Shown: positions 14,548 to 24,293, counted from the first letter of the stretch. The stretch: 32,554 bases of DNA from Cellulomonas sp. B6 (GCF_001462455.1 NZ_LNTD01000051.1:1-32554), one strand, 5' to 3'. A program made the numbers and translations. Notes: generated from the sequence alone by a model not told the origin.

Positions 14548-17500
14548 TCAGCGGCGGAAGGCCGCCTCGACGAGCTCCTTCTGCTCCACCGCGTGCTTCT
14601 TGGCCGAGCCCGCGGCCGGCGACGCCGACTCGGGCCGCGACACGACGCTCACCGGGCGCTCGACGACCTGCGGCAGGTGCGTCGACACGAACGTCCACGG
14701 GCCCTGGTTGCGCGGCTCGTCCTGCACCCAGACCAGCTCGGCACCGTCGAACGGCGCGAGGGCCTCGCGCAGCGCGTCGGGCTCGAGCGGGTAGAGCTGC
14801 TCGAGGCGGACGATCGCGGTCTGCTGGTCGCCCGACTGCACGCGGTGCGCGAGCAGGTCCCAGTAGACCTTGCCGGAGCACAGCAGCACGCGCGTGACCT
14901 GGTCCGCCTTGGCCGACGCGAGGTCGTCGCCGATCACCGTGCGGAACGTCCCGGACGTGAAGTCCTCGACCGACGACGTCGCGGCCTTGAGCCGCAGCAT
15001 CGACTTCGGCGTGAACACCACGAGCGGGCGGCGCGGGCGCTGGTACGCCTGACGGCGCAGCAGGTGGAAGTGCGACGCGGGCGTCGAGGGCTGCGCGATC
15101 GTCATGTTGTCCTCGGCCGCGAGCTGCAGGAACCGCTCGATGCGCGCCGACGAGTGGTCCGGCCCCTGGCCCTCGTAGCCGTGGGGGAGCAGCAGCACGA
15201 CCGACGAGCGCTGCGCCCACTTCTGCTCGGCCGACGAGATGAACTCGTCGATGACGGTCTGGGCGCCGTTGACGAAGTCGCCGAACTGCGCCTCCCACAG
15301 CACGAGCGCGTCGGGGCGCTCGACCGAGTAGCCGTACTCGAAGCCGAGCGCGGCGTACTCCGACAGCGAGGAGTCGTACACCCAGAACTTCGCCTGGTCG
15401 GCCGAGAGGTACAGCAGCGGCGTCCACTCGGCGCCCGTCTCGCGGTCGTGCAGCACCGCGTGACGCTGCACGAAGGTCCCGCGGCGCGAGTCCTGCCCGG
15501 CCAGGCGCACGGGCGTGCCCTCGACCAGCAGCGAGCCGAACGCGAGGATCTCGCCGTACCCCCAGTCGACGTTGCCGTCGCGGCTCATCTGCTCGCGCTT
15601 CGCGAGCAGCTGCGCGAGCTTGGGGTGCACCGTGAAGCCCTCGGGCGGGCTCACGTGCGCCAGGCCGATGCGCTGCAGCACCGACGCGGGCACGGCGGTC
15701 TGCCAGCCGACCATGACGCCCGCGTCCTCGTGCTGCGACTCGGGCCGCTCGAGGCCCGCGACCGTCTCGGTGTCGGCCGTCGGGGGCGTCCAGCCGTCCT
15801 CGCGGGTCTCGGCGAAGACCCGCTCGAGCTGCGACTGGTAGTCGCGCAGCACCTGCTCGGCCTCCTCGAGCGTGATGTCGCCGCGCGCGACGAGCGTCTC
15901 GGTGTACGCCTTGCGCACCGACCGCTTGGCCTCGATGAGGTTGTACATCAGGGGCTGCGTCATCGAGGGGTCGTCGCCCTCGTTGTGGCCGCGGCGGCGG
16001 TAGCAGACCATGTCGATGATGACGTCGCGGTCGAACTGCTCGCGGTACTCGAACGCGAGCTCGGCCACCCGGACGACGGCCTCCGGGTCGTCGCCGTTGA
16101 CGTGGAAGATCGGGACCTGCAGGCCCTTGGCCACGTCGGTCGCGTACTGCGAGGACCGCGACGACGACGGGCCCGTGGTGAACCCGACCTGGTTGTTGAC
16201 GATCACGTGGATCGTGCCGCCCGTGCGGTACCCGCGCAGCTGCGCGAGGTTGAGCGTCTCGAACACGACGCCCTGGCCCGCGAACGCGGCGTCGCCGTGG
16301 ATGAGGATCGGCAGCACCGAGAAGCCGTCGCCACCCAGGTCGATGCGGTCCTGCTTGGCGCGCACGATGCCCTCGAGCACCGGGTCGACCGCCTCGAGGT
16401 GCGACGGGTTCGCCGCGAGGTACACGGCGGTCGTGGCGCCCGACTCGGCCGTGAACACGCCCTCGGTGCCCAGGTGGTACTTGACGTCGCCCGAGCCCTG
16501 GACCGACTTGGGGTCCTGGTTGCCCTCGAACTCGCTGAAGATCTGCCCGTAGGACTTGCCGGCGATGTTCGCGAGCACGTTGAGGCGCCCGCGGTGCGCC
16601 ATGCCGATGCCGACCTCGTCGAGGCCGCCGTCGGCCGCGCGCGACAGGATCGCGTCGAGCAGCGGGATGAGCGACTCGCCGCCCTCGAGCGAGAACCGCT
16701 TCTGGCCCACGTACTTGGTCTGCAGGAACGTCTCGAACGCCTCGGCGGCGTTGAGGCGGCGCAGGATCCGCAGCTGGTCCTCGCGCGGCGTGCGCGCGTA
16801 CCCGGACTCCAGGCGCTCCTGCAGCCAGCGGCGCTGCCGCGGGTCCTGCAGGTGCATGTACTCGGCGCCGACGGTGCGGCAGTACGAGTCGCGCAGCAGG
16901 CCCAGCACGTCGCGCAGGGTGGCGCGCGTCTTGCCGGTGAACCCGCCCGTCGGGAACGTGCGGTCGAGGTCCCAGAGCGTCAGGCCGTGGTTCTGCACGT
17001 CGAGGTCGGGGTGCTTGCGCTGGCGGTACGCGAGCGGGTCGGTGTCCGCCATGAGGTGCCCGCGCGAGCGGTAGGCGTGGATCAGCTCGGCGATCCGGGC
17101 GGGCTTGATCGCCTCGGCGTCCGGGTCGTGGCTCGCGTCGCGGACCCAGCGCACGGGCTCGTACGGCACGCGCAGCGCCGCGAACACGCGGTCGTAGAAC
17201 CCGTCCTCGCCGAGCAGCTTGCGCGACAGGATCCGCAGGAAGTCGCCGGACTGCGCGCCCTGGATGATGCGGTGGTCGTAGGTCGACGTGATCGTCAGGA
17301 CCTTCGAGACGCCCATGCGGTTGAGCTGCTCGTCGGACGTGCCCGCGAACTCCGCGGGGTAGTCCATCGCACCGACGCCGACGATCGTGCCCTGCCCCTG
17401 CATGAGGCGCGGCACCGAGTGCACCGTGCCGATCGTGCCCGGGTTGGTCAGCGACAGCGTCGTGCCCGCGAAGTCGTCGACCGAGAGCTTGTTGTTGCGC

Positions 17501-18384
17501 GCGCGCCGCACGACGTCCTCGTACGCCGTCCAGAACTGCGCGAAGTCGAGGGTCTCGGCCTTCTTGATCGACGGCACCAGCAGCTGGCGCGTGCCGTCCG
17601 GCTTGGCGAGGTCGATCGCGAGGCCGAGGTTGACGTGCGCGGGCTGCAGGACGCCCGGCTTGCCGTCGACCAGCGTGTAGGACGCGTTCATGGCCGGCAT
17701 CTCGCCGACGGCCTCGACCAGCGCGAAGCCGATGAGGTGCGTGAACGACACCTTGCCGCCACGGCCGCGCGCGAGGTGGTTGTTGATGACGATGCGGTTG
17801 TCGACCATGAGCTTGGCCGGGACCGCACGCACCGACGTGGCCGTGGGGACCTCGAGCGAGGACTCCATGTTGGTGACCACGCGTGCCGCCGGGCCGCGCA
17901 GCTTCTGGACGTCGTCCACGGGCTGCACGCCGTCCCCGGCCGAGCGGCGCGTGGCGACCTCGGCGTAGGGAGCGGTCGCGGGCTGCGCGGTCGCGACGGG
18001 CGACGGGCCGGTCGGCACCTCGGGCCGCGCCGGTGCCGTCGGCGCGCTCGCCGCCGGTGCGTCGGCGGTGGTGGCCGTCGCGGAAGGCGCTGCGGCATCC
18101 GCCGCGGGCGCCGCCGCGGCCGGCTCGGCGTCCCCCTGACCCGGCGGCGTCGTCGCCGCGGTCGTCGTCGCACCCGTCGGGGGGGCGGTGCTCGCGTCGC
18201 CGTCCGAGTCGGCGGACGACGTCTCGGGCTTGTAGCCCTCGAAGAAGTCCCACCAGGCCGGATCCACCGCGTTGCGGTCCTTCCGGTACTGCTCGTACAG
18301 CTCGTCGACGAGCCACTCGTTCGCGCCGAAGTCGGCACGGGGGGAGTCGGACTGCGCGTTCTGCGTCACGCTGGGATCGCCCAC
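14548..18384 (-). CDS. kgd: Multifunctional 2-oxoglutarate metabolism enzyme (Kgd/SucA-type E1o with E2 domain)
   Basis: This 1278-residue thiamine-diphosphate enzyme decarboxylates 2-oxoglutarate. In actinobacteria it acts within the 2-oxoglutarate dehydrogenase complex and can also make succinic semialdehyde or 2-hydroxy-3-oxoadipate. Order of parts: a short N-terminal E1 element ([15 protein letters not shown], 22-36), an Ala/Pro/Thr-rich linker (about 55-160), an E2-type acyltransferase domain (about 170-410) with the catalytic DHRIIQG (370-376), then the E1 domain (about 430-1278) with [10 protein letters not shown] (595-604), the ThDP/Mg site [10 protein letters not shown] (696-705) and NNQVGF (730-735). 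It lacks a lipoyl domain, as other Kgd proteins do. The closest match I recall is mycobacterial Kgd (1231 residues); the extra length is in the linker. In relatives the FHA protein GarA inhibits it; no garA lies here. An in-frame GTG five codons downstream of the ATG is a possible alternative start. Confidence 0.95.
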   Translation of the reverse strand: MGDPSVTQNAQSDSPRADFGANEWLVDELYEQYRKDRNAVDPAWWDFFEGYKPETSSADSDGDASTAPPTGATTTAATTPPGQGDAEPAAAAPAADAAAPSATATTADAPAASAPTAPARPEVPTGPSPVATAQPATAPYAEVATRRSAGDGVQPVDDVQKLRGPAARVVTNMESSLEVPTATSVRAVPAKLMVDNRIVINNHLARGRGGKVSFTHLIGFALVEAVGEMPAMNASYTLVDGKPGVLQPAHVNLGLAIDLAKPDGTRQLLVPSIKKAETLDFAQFWTAYEDVVRRARNNKLSVDDFAGTTLSLTNPGTIGTVHSVPRLMQGQGTIVGVGAMDYPAEFAGTSDEQLNRMGVSKVLTITSTYDHRIIQGAQSGDFLRILSRKLLGEDGFYDRVFAALRVPYEPVRWVRDASHDPDAEAIKPARIAELIHAYRSRGHLMADTDPLAYRQRKHPDLDVQNHGLTLWDLDRTFPTGGFTGKTRATLRDVLGLLRDSYCRTVGAEYMHLQDPRQRRWLQERLESGYARTPREDQLRILRRLNAAEAFETFLQTKYVGQKRFSLEGGESLIPLLDAILSRAADGGLDEVGIGMAHRGRLNVLANIAGKSYGQIFSEFEGNQDPKSVQGSGDVKYHLGTEGVFTAESGATTAVYLAANPSHLEAVDPVLEGIVRAKQDRIDLGGDGFSVLPILIHGDAAFAGQGVVFETLNLAQLRGYRTGGTIHVIVNNQVGFTTGPSSSRSSQYATDVAKGLQVPIFHVNGDDPEAVVRVAELAFEYREQFDRDVIIDMVCYRRRGHNEGDDPSMTQPLMYNLIEAKRSVRKAYTETLVARGDITLEEAEQVLRDYQSQLERVFAETREDGWTPPTADTETVAGLERPESQHEDAGVMVGWQTAVPASVLQRIGLAHVSPPEGFTVHPKLAQLLAKREQMSRDGNVDWGYGEILAFGSLLVEGTPVRLAGQDSRRGTFVQRHAVLHDRETGAEWTPLLYLSADQAKFWVYDSSLSEYAALGFEYGYSVERPDALVLWEAQFGDFVNGAQTVIDEFISSAEQKWAQRSSVVLLLPHGYEGQGPDHSSARIERFLQLAAEDNMTIAQPSTPASHFHLLRRQAYQRPRRPLVVFTPKSMLRLKAATSSVEDFTSGTFRTVIGDDLASAKADQVTRVLLCSGKVYWDLLAHRVQSGDQQTAIVRLEQLYPLEPDALREALAPFDGAELVWVQDEPRNQGPWTFVSTHLPQVVERPVSVVSRPESASPAAGSAKKHAVEQKELVEAAFRR

Positions 18385-18433
18385 TTCCGGTGCGCGGTAC
18401 CGGACCGCGCCGTCGCCAGTTCTGTTGATGACA

Positions 18434-18439
18434 ACACTA
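18434..18439 (-). promoter_or_regulatory. Possible -10 box for kgd
   Basis: TAGTGT on the minus strand would start transcription about 43 bases before the kgd ATG, and CGGAAG lies near that ATG as a ribosome-binding site. No good -35 is seen at 17 bases. The rest of 18385-18567 shows no other feature. Confidence 0.35.
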
Positions 18440-18567
18440 CGTGGTCGCCTGGGTCCCAGGCCCCTTGCGGGTGGTGCGCGCCGGTGATCTGCGCAGGCTC
18501 TTCACCCCTGTGCCGCACGCGTGTCAACGCCGGTCAAATGCCGGGGCAAGGCGGTCTGCTGGGCACC

Positions 18568-19656
18568 TCAAGGGCGGGTCGCGGGTGCCGCCGGCAGGCG
18601 TACCCGCATCGTGCAGCCCGAGGGCGAGTCGGCGACCTCGACCGTGCCGCCGTGGAGCTCGACGGCCCAGCGCACGATCGCCAGGCCCAGCCCGGTGCCA
18701 CCCGTCGAGCCCTGACCCGTCAGCGCGGGCGTGTTGCCGCGCACGAACCGCTCGAACACGTGCGCGCGCTGCTCCCGGGCGATGCCCGGGCCGTGGTCGA
18801 CCACGTCGATCTGGACGTCCTCGCCCACGCGACGCGCGACGACCGTGACCTCGTCGTCCTCCGGGGAGTGCCGCGCCGCGTTCTGCAGCAGGTTCGCGAC
18901 CACCTGGTGCAGGCGCTCGGGGTCGGCCGGCACCGTGAGGTCGGGCGGCTCGACGTCGACGCCGAACCGCAGCCGCTTGGCCGCACCCACCAGCGAGGCC
19001 TCGTCGGTCGCCTCGCCCAGGAGCCGCGCGAGCGGCACGTCCTGCGTGCGCAGCTCCATGGCACCCGCCTCGACGCGCGACAGGTCGAGCAGCGACGAGA
19101 CGAGCCGCGAGAGCCGCTCGGTCTGCGCGAGCGCGGTCGCCAGCGTCGCGGGGTCGGGCTCGCTCACGCCGTCGACCATGTTCTCCAGCTGCGCCTGCAG
19201 GGCCGTCACCGGGGTGCGCAGCTCGTGCGAGACGTTCGCGACGAGCTCGCGCCGGAACGTGTCGAGGTTCTGCAGGTCGTCCGCCATCGTGTTGAACGCC
19301 TCGGCGAGCTGCCCGACCTCGTCGCGGCTCGTCGAGCGCACCCGGCGGCTGTAGTCGCCGCCGGCCATCGCGCGCGCCGCCATCGTCATCTCGCGCAGCG
19401 GCGACGTCATGCCGCGTGCCAGCAGCTGCGTGACGATGAGCGACAGCACGATCGCCAGCGGCAGCGTGCGGCTCGGCCCGAGCGCCCGGCCGTAGCCCAC
19501 CCAGATCACGAACGCCGCGAGCGTCACCGTGGAGGCCACCAGGACGCCCAGCTTGATCTTGATGCTGCGCAGCGGGTCCAGCGGACGCACGTCCGGCAGG
19601 TGCCAGCGGTCGTCGCCGCGCGCGTGGCGGGCCGGTGGCGACGGGGGGGACGTCAC
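18568..19656 (-). CDS. HAMP-domain sensor histidine kinase
   Basis: A 362-residue membrane kinase, partner of the response regulator upstream. Two membrane helices (about 35-55 and 65-82) leave an outer loop of only about ten residues, so it may sense the membrane or another protein rather than a soluble ligand. The HAMP domain spans about 80-132, the phosphoacceptor helix carries H144 in VSHELRTP, and the ATPase domain has the N box NLLQNAARH (255-263), G1 DHGPGI (287-292) and G2 GGTGLGLAIV (319-328). The GTG start overlaps the stop of the regulator by four bases (GTGA), so the pair is translationally coupled. The stimulus and regulon are unknown. Confidence 0.9.
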   Translation of the reverse strand: MTSPPSPPARHARGDDRWHLPDVRPLDPLRSIKIKLGVLVASTVTLAAFVIWVGYGRALGPSRTLPLAIVLSLIVTQLLARGMTSPLREMTMAARAMAGGDYSRRVRSTSRDEVGQLAEAFNTMADDLQNLDTFRRELVANVSHELRTPVTALQAQLENMVDGVSEPDPATLATALAQTERLSRLVSSLLDLSRVEAGAMELRTQDVPLARLLGEATDEASLVGAAKRLRFGVDVEPPDLTVPADPERLHQVVANLLQNAARHSPEDDEVTVVARRVGEDVQIDVVDHGPGIAREQRAHVFERFVRGNTPALTGQGSTGGTGLGLAIVRWAVELHGGTVEVADSPSGCTMRVRLPAAPATRP

Positions 19657-20405
19657 GACGGGGCGTCCGCCGCGGTGCCGTCGTCGTCGGCCGGCTCGAA
19701 CGCGTAGCCGACGCCGTGCACCGTGCGGATCAGGTCGGGGCCGAGCTTGCGGCGCAGCGCCTTGACGTGCGAGTCGACGGTGCGCGTGCCGCTCGCGTCG
19801 ACCCAGTCCCACACGTCGGCGAGCAGCCGCTCACGCGTGAGGACCGTGCGCGGCGACGACGCGAGGGTCAGCAGCAGGTCGAACTCGGTGGGCGTCAGGT
19901 GCACCTCGGTGTCGCCGCGCAGCACGCGCCGCTGCGCGCTGTCGATCGTCACGTCGCCGATCACGAGCGGCGGGTCGGGCTGCTGCACCGTCGCGAGCTC
20001 GGCGGCGCGCGCCGCGCGCTCGGTGCGGCGCAGCAGCACCTTCGTGCGGGCCACGAGCTCGCGCATCGAGAACGGCTTGGTCATGTAGTCGTCGGCGCCG
20101 ACGCCCAGCCCGACGAGCATGTCCGTCTCGTCGTCGCGCGCCGTGAGCATGAGCACCGGCACCGGGCGCTCGGCCTGGATCTGCCGGCACACCTCGAGGC
20201 CGTCGATGCCGGGCAGCATGACGTCGAGCACGACGACGTCGGGCTGCAGCCGCGCGGCGGCGGCGACTCCGGCGTGGCCGTCGCCGACCGACTCGACCGT
20301 CCACCCCTCGGCGGCGAGACGGTGCACGATCGCCTGGGCGATGGCGGGTTCGTCCTCCACGACGAGCACCGTGGTGGTGCCCGGGCGCGACACGCTGGTG
20401 ACCAT
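19653..20405 (-). CDS. OmpR-family response regulator
   Basis: A 250-residue DNA-binding regulator. The receiver domain (13-128) has the acidic pocket E17/D18, the phosphoacceptor D61 in VVLDVMLPG, T88 and K110. The winged-helix domain (about 146-237) has the turn TPTEFDLLLTLA (171-182), the recognition helix near TRTVDSHVKALRRKLG (207-222) and the final wing VGYAF. The ATG at 20405 lacks a strong ribosome-binding site; the next codon is GTG and could also serve. The gene is read first in a two-gene operon with the kinase and is divergent from the transporter genes at 20688, but a control link to them is only a guess. Confidence 0.92.
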   Translation of the reverse strand: MVTSVSRPGTTTVLVVEDEPAIAQAIVHRLAAEGWTVESVGDGHAGVAAAARLQPDVVVLDVMLPGIDGLEVCRQIQAERPVPVLMLTARDDETDMLVGLGVGADDYMTKPFSMRELVARTKVLLRRTERAARAAELATVQQPDPPLVIGDVTIDSAQRRVLRGDTEVHLTPTEFDLLLTLASSPRTVLTRERLLADVWDWVDASGTRTVDSHVKALRRKLGPDLIRTVHGVGYAFEPADDDGTAADAPS

Positions 20406-20471
20406 GGGGCCAGCGTGGCACACCGAGCCGTGAGCGGGCCCGGCGAGCCGCGCCGGCGCGCGGTCTGTCCG

Positions 20472-20687
20472 TAGGATGTCGCCCACCATGAGCAGCTCGA
20501 GTCGCTGCCGGCATCGCGTCCCCCTCGCGCCGCGCGCGGGCGGGCCGTCACGGGGGTCGGGCCCCCGTGCGACGCGAACGGGCCGGCACCTCCTCCTCGT
20601 CCCCCCGTCCCCGCGGTCGCCGCGGCGTCCCGCCCTGCCGGCGGGCCGCGTCGCCGACGGCCCCCTGGCTCCGCCCGGGGGTGCACG
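20472..20687 (+). other. Structured leader with a possible upstream reading frame before the CNNM pair
   Basis: TAGGAT (20472-20477) is a possible -10 for a start near 20484. An ATG at 20488 opens a 68-codon frame (beginning MSSSSRCRHRVPL) that ends at 20694, seven bases inside the transporter gene whose GTG is at 20688. The frame is Arg/Pro-rich and may be chance, but its end position would allow translational coupling. The leader also holds a perfect 8-bp hairpin CACGGGGG/CCCCCGTG (20549-20556 with 20562-20569) and a CCCCC/GGGGG pairing (20661-20665 with 20677-20681) next to the start codon. I recognise no known riboswitch. Confidence 0.4.
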
Positions 20688-22007
20688 GTGCTGACCGACT
20701 GGCTGCTCGTCGGCCTCGGCGCGCTCCTCACGGCCGGCACGGCGGTGTTCGTCGCCGCCGAGTTCTCGCTCGTCACGCTCGACCCCGGGCTCGTCGAGCA
20801 GCAGACGCGTCCCGACGACGCACGCGGCCGCTCGGTCGTGCGTGCGCTGCACCACCTGTCGACGCAGCTGTCCGGCGCGCAGGTCGGCATCACCGTCACC
20901 ACCGTCCTGCTCGGCTACACGACGCAGCCCGCGGTGGTCCGGCTGCTGGGCGTCCCGCTCGAGGCCGCCGGGCTCACGGGTGCGGCCCTCACGGCGCTCA
21001 CGGCGGTGCTCGGGCTCGTGCTCGTCAACGGGTTCTCGATGCTGTTCGGCGAGCTCGTCCCCAAGAACTTCGCGATCGCGCGTCCCCTCGGGACCGCGCG
21101 CGTGGTCGCGCCGCTGCAGAGCGGGTTCACCTCGGGCCTGCGGCCCGTCATCGCCGCGACCAACGGCACCGCCAACGCGTTGCTGCGGCGCGTCGGCGTC
21201 GAGCCGCGCGAGGAGCTGTCCGGCGCACGGTCGCCGGCCGAGCTCGCGTCGCTCGTGCGGCGCTCGGCGGAGCAGGGCACGCTCGACGCGGCCACCGCGA
21301 CCCTGCTCACCAACTCGATCGACTTCTCGACGCTCACCGCGGTCGACGTCATGACCGACCGCACGCGCCTGGTCGTCGTGCGGCGCGAGGACTCCGCGGC
21401 CGACGTCATGACGCTCGCACGCGAGACCGGGCACTCACGGTTCCCCGTGATCGGCGACTCGGTCGACGACGTCGTCGGGTTCGTGCACCTGCGCAAGGCG
21501 ATGGCCGTGCCGCACGACCGACGCGCCGAGGTGCCGGCCGCCGCGCTCATGGTCGACGCGCCGCGCGTCCCCGAGACCGTGGGGCTCGGACCGCTGCTCG
21601 TCGACCTGCGCGCGCAGGGCCTGCAGATGGCGGTCGTCGTCGACGAGTACGGCGGCACGTCCGGCGCCGTCACGCTCGAGGACGTCGTCGAGGAGCTCGT
21701 GGGCGAGGTGGCGGACGAGCACGACCGCACGCGCAGCAGCCTCGCGCGGCAGGCCGACGGCTCGTGGGCGCTGCCCGGCGTGCTGCGGCCCGACGAGCTG
21801 CACGAGGCGACGGGCCTGCGCGTGCCGGAGGACGGCCCCTGGGAGACCGTCGGCGGGCTGCTCATGGCGCGCCTGGGGCGCATCCCCGCCGAGGGCGACG
21901 AGGTCGTCGAGGGGCACGTGCGGCTGGTCGTCGAGCGCATGGACGGGCGGCGCGTGGAGCGCGTGCGCGTCAGCGAGCTCGTGGCCGACACGGCGGGGGA
22001 GGGCTGA
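20688..22007 (+). CDS. CNNM/CorC-family membrane transporter (hemolysin-C-like), full length
   Basis: A 439-residue membrane protein of the CNNM/CorB family, associated with Mg or Co transport. The CNNM membrane domain (about 1-175) has GELVPKN (121-127), a family hallmark. A pair of CBS domains (about 218-275 and 283-342) binds adenine nucleotides in relatives. The CorC/HlyC domain closes the protein (about 352-430). The start is GTG at 20688 with only a weak GGGGGTG upstream; the leader may affect initiation. Its stop shares one base with the next gene (TGATG), so the two related proteins are made together, perhaps as a heterodimer. Older names such as hemolysin are misleading. Confidence 0.88.
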   Translation: MLTDWLLVGLGALLTAGTAVFVAAEFSLVTLDPGLVEQQTRPDDARGRSVVRALHHLSTQLSGAQVGITVTTVLLGYTTQPAVVRLLGVPLEAAGLTGAALTALTAVLGLVLVNGFSMLFGELVPKNFAIARPLGTARVVAPLQSGFTSGLRPVIAATNGTANALLRRVGVEPREELSGARSPAELASLVRRSAEQGTLDAATATLLTNSIDFSTLTAVDVMTDRTRLVVVRREDSAADVMTLARETGHSRFPVIGDSVDDVVGFVHLRKAMAVPHDRRAEVPAAALMVDAPRVPETVGLGPLLVDLRAQGLQMAVVVDEYGGTSGAVTLEDVVEELVGEVADEHDRTRSSLARQADGSWALPGVLRPDELHEATGLRVPEDGPWETVGGLLMARLGRIPAEGDEVVEGHVRLVVERMDGRRVERVRVSELVADTAGEG

Positions 22008-23050
22008 TGGACAGCACGCTCGCCCTCACGCTCGCGGTGGTGCTGCTGGCCGCGAACGCGTTCTTCGTCGGCGCCGAGTTCGCGCTCATGTCGGCCCGAC
22101 GCTCCTCGATGGAGCCGCTCGCCGAGGCCGGCGACCGCCGCGCGGTCACGGTGCTGTGGGCCATGGAGCACGTGTCGCTCATGCTCGCGGCCGCGCAGCT
22201 GGGCATCACGATCTGCTCGACGAGCCTGGGCCTGGTCGCCGAACCGGCGATCGCGCACGCGATCGAGGGGCCGTTGCACGCGCTCGGCGTGCCGGACGGC
22301 TTCACGCACCCGATCGCGTTCCTGCTCGCGCTCCTGGTGGTGGTGTACCTGCACGTCGTGCTCGGCGAGATGGTGCCCAAGAACCTCGCGGTGTCCGGCC
22401 CCGACCGGGCGGTGCTGCTGTTCGGCCCGCCGCTCGTCTGGGTCGCGCGCGTGCTGCGCCCCGTGATCGTGGCGCTCAACTGGCTCGCCAACCACGTCCT
22501 GCGGCTGTTCCGGGTCGAGCCGCGCGACGAGGTCGCGTCGGCGTTCACGGCGCAGGAGGTGCAGTCGATCGTCGAGCGCTCGCAGGCCGAGGGCCTGCTG
22601 GCCGACGAGCAGGGGCTGCTGTCGGGCGCGATCGAGTTCTCGGACCGCACCGCCGCCCAGGTCATGGTCGCGGTCGAGGACCTGGTGACGGTCGGCGCGT
22701 CGGGCACGCCCGACGACATCGAGCACCTGGTGGCCCGCACGGGGTTCAGCCGGTTCCCGGTGGTGGACGACGACGGGCGGCCCACCGGCTACCTGCACAT
22801 CAAGGACGTGCTGTACGCCGACGACCAGAGCCGAGCGCTGCCGGTCCCGGCGTGGCGCGTGCGGACGCTCGCCGTCGTCGCCCCGGACGACGAGGTGGAG
22901 ACCGCGCTGGCCGCGATGCAGCGCTCGGGGTCCCACCTGGCGCGGGTCGACGACGCCGGCCGCACCGCGGGCGTCGTCTTCCTGGAGGACATCCTCGAGG
23001 AGCTCGTCGGCGAGGTCCGCGACGCGATGCAGCGGGGGCAGCTGCCCTGA
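22007..23050 (+). CDS. CNNM-family membrane transporter without the CorC domain
   Basis: A 347-residue paralogue of the preceding protein. The membrane domain (about 1-170) carries GEMVPKN (120-126), and two CBS domains follow (about 218-272 and 280-340). The protein stops after EDILEELVGEVRD, so the C-terminal CorC/HlyC domain of its partner is absent; this short type is common for the second gene of such actinobacterial pairs. The ATG is fused to the stop of the first gene (TGATG). Transport of divalent cations is inferred from the family. Confidence 0.88.
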   Translation: MDSTLALTLAVVLLAANAFFVGAEFALMSARRSSMEPLAEAGDRRAVTVLWAMEHVSLMLAAAQLGITICSTSLGLVAEPAIAHAIEGPLHALGVPDGFTHPIAFLLALLVVVYLHVVLGEMVPKNLAVSGPDRAVLLFGPPLVWVARVLRPVIVALNWLANHVLRLFRVEPRDEVASAFTAQEVQSIVERSQAEGLLADEQGLLSGAIEFSDRTAAQVMVAVEDLVTVGASGTPDDIEHLVARTGFSRFPVVDDDGRPTGYLHIKDVLYADDQSRALPVPAWRVRTLAVVAPDDEVETALAAMQRSGSHLARVDDAGRTAGVVFLEDILEELVGEVRDAMQRGQLP

Positions 23051-23084
23051 CGCCTGCGCCACCCCGCGCGGGGTCGCGCAGGCG
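23051..23084 (+). terminator. Hairpin after the CNNM pair
   Basis: CGCCTGCGC (23051-23059) pairs with GCGCAGGCG (23076-23084); inside it ACCCC/GGGGT adds five more pairs around a GCGC loop. It directly follows the stop codon. Confidence 0.75.
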
Positions 23085-23220
23085 TGCTCCCGCGCGTCCA
23101 CGGCAGCCGTGCGGGACGTCCGGCCCATGCCCCGACCACCCGTGGGTTGTGACATGAGGGGTGAGAGATCGGTGAAGGCGCGGCGTGTCGGACGGTGTGT
23201 CGCGAAGAGTGTCCGGATCG

Positions 23221-23276
23221 CGTCACCCGTGTGACGTGACGGGGTCTTGGAGCCGACGGCCGGGTGCCGTTATGGT
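23221..23276 (+). promoter_or_regulatory. Promoter and palindrome upstream of the VanY-type gene
   Basis: TTGGAG (23247-23252) and TATGGT (23271-23276) are 18 bases apart, a good housekeeping promoter with a start near 23283. Just upstream CGTCAC-CCGT-GTGACG (23221-23236) is a perfect 6-bp inverted repeat, a possible activator or repressor site. The preceding 23085-23220 holds nothing I can name. Confidence 0.5.
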
Positions 23277-23330
23277 TCCGTGACCGCATCGGGGGACCGA
23301 TGGCATCGGGGACGTCGGAACGGAGGTGTC

Positions 23331-24158
23331 GTGGGATCCCACCGAGCGGAACCTGCCGCACGTGTGCGCCGTTCCCGCGGCGTCCCCGCCAGCCGCACCC
23401 CCGTCGACGCGCTGCCCGTCGAGGCCACGGCCTCCGCCCCGCGGCGGCGCTCGGCCACGATGCTGGGGCGCGGCGGCGTCCTCACCGCGCTCGTCGCAGT
23501 GACGGTCGTGGTCCCCGTCTCGCAGGGCATGGCCGACGGGCAGGTCGTCGTCGGCTCCGCGACCGCCGCCGGGGTCGACGGCCCGTCGACCGTCTCGGCG
23601 CTGACAGCGCTCCCGCTGTCCGACCTGCCGCCCACGGCGCTGGTCTCGGCCGACGGCACCGCGCGGGTCCGCGACCTCGTCGCCTCGCGCGGCGAGGAGC
23701 GCTCCGCCCTTCCCGGCTGCGACGGGTCGGTGCGCCCGTCGGGAGAGAACGGCCTGCTCGCCACCAAGGACCTGTGCACGCTGTGGGACGGCCGCACGCA
23801 GATGCGCGCCGACGCGGCGGTCGCGCTCGCGGAGCTCAACGAGGTGCACATCGCCAAGTTCGGCACCGACCTGTGCCTGAGCTCCGGCTACCGCACGCTC
23901 GCGCAGCAGAAGGCCGTCAAGGCGGAGAAGGGCGGCCTCGCGGCGACGCCCGGCAAGAGCAACCACGGCTGGGGCCTGGCCGTCGACCTGTGCGGGCTGC
24001 AGAACTCGTCGGTCAAGATGGCCTGGATGAACGAGATGGCCGGCACCTTCGGCTGGGAGAACCCGTCGTGGGCCCGCAGGGGCGGGTCCGGCCCGTTCGA
24101 GCCGTGGCACTGGGAGTACACCAAGGGCGTCAAGTCCGACGGCGAGTACTACGGCTGA
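23331..24158 (+). CDS. VanY-type D-alanyl-D-alanine carboxypeptidase/peptidase, membrane-anchored
   Basis: A 275-residue zinc peptidase of the M15/VanY group that trims peptidoglycan stem peptides. A basic, Arg-rich cytoplasmic tail (1-45) and one membrane helix (about 48-66) suggest a type II anchored protein facing the wall; a low-complexity spacer follows, then the catalytic domain (about 148-275). Catalytic signatures are SSGYRT (184-189), SNHGWGLAVDL (210-220) giving zinc ligands H212 and D219, and PWHWEY (258-263) with H260. C130, C149, C182 and C221 may form disulfides. GTG at 23331, preceded by GGAGG, is the best-supported start, although the spacing is short. It stands alone between the transporter pair and the epimerase. 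Confidence 0.85.
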   Translation: MGSHRAEPAARVRRSRGVPASRTPVDALPVEATASAPRRRSATMLGRGGVLTALVAVTVVVPVSQGMADGQVVVGSATAAGVDGPSTVSALTALPLSDLPPTALVSADGTARVRDLVASRGEERSALPGCDGSVRPSGENGLLATKDLCTLWDGRTQMRADAAVALAELNEVHIAKFGTDLCLSSGYRTLAQQKAVKAEKGGLAATPGKSNHGWGLAVDLCGLQNSSVKMAWMNEMAGTFGWENPSWARRGGSGPFEPWHWEYTKGVKSDGEYYG

Positions 24159-24265
24159 CGTCGCTCGCGGCGTCCTGACGCCTGCGTGACCGGTGGCGTG
24201 CCGACACCTGCGTGACCGGCGCGCGGTCGTGCCGTGCGCTCGACCCCGACGACCGGGGCGGCGGC

Positions 24266-24293
24266 CGGCGGGTCCGCCGTGGCGGACCCGCCG
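24266..24293. terminator. Bidirectional hairpin between the VanY-type and epimerase genes
   Basis: CGGCGGGTCCGCC (24266-24278) and GGCGGACCCGCCG (24281-24293) are fully complementary, with the innermost pairs opening to form the loop. The flanking genes converge. Just before it, CCTGCGTGACCGG occurs twice (around 24180 and 24203). Confidence 0.75.

Noticed and set aside
14593..19707. An open frame of about 1,700 codons on the plus strand across kgd and the kinase gene.
   Set aside because: It is the antiframe of two well-identified genes. Its sequence is Arg/His/Val/Asp-rich with no domain, typical of high-GC reverse frames.
20488..20694. Listing the 68-codon leader frame as a normal gene.
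   Set aside because: Composition is Arg/Pro-rich and there is no ribosome-binding site or recognisable family; it is kept only as a possible leader element.
23085..23330. A possible ydaO/yuaA c-di-AMP riboswitch before the VanY-type gene, as found before wall-lytic genes in actinobacteria.
   Set aside because: I could not find the conserved core segments of that riboswitch; only a promoter and a short palindrome are visible.
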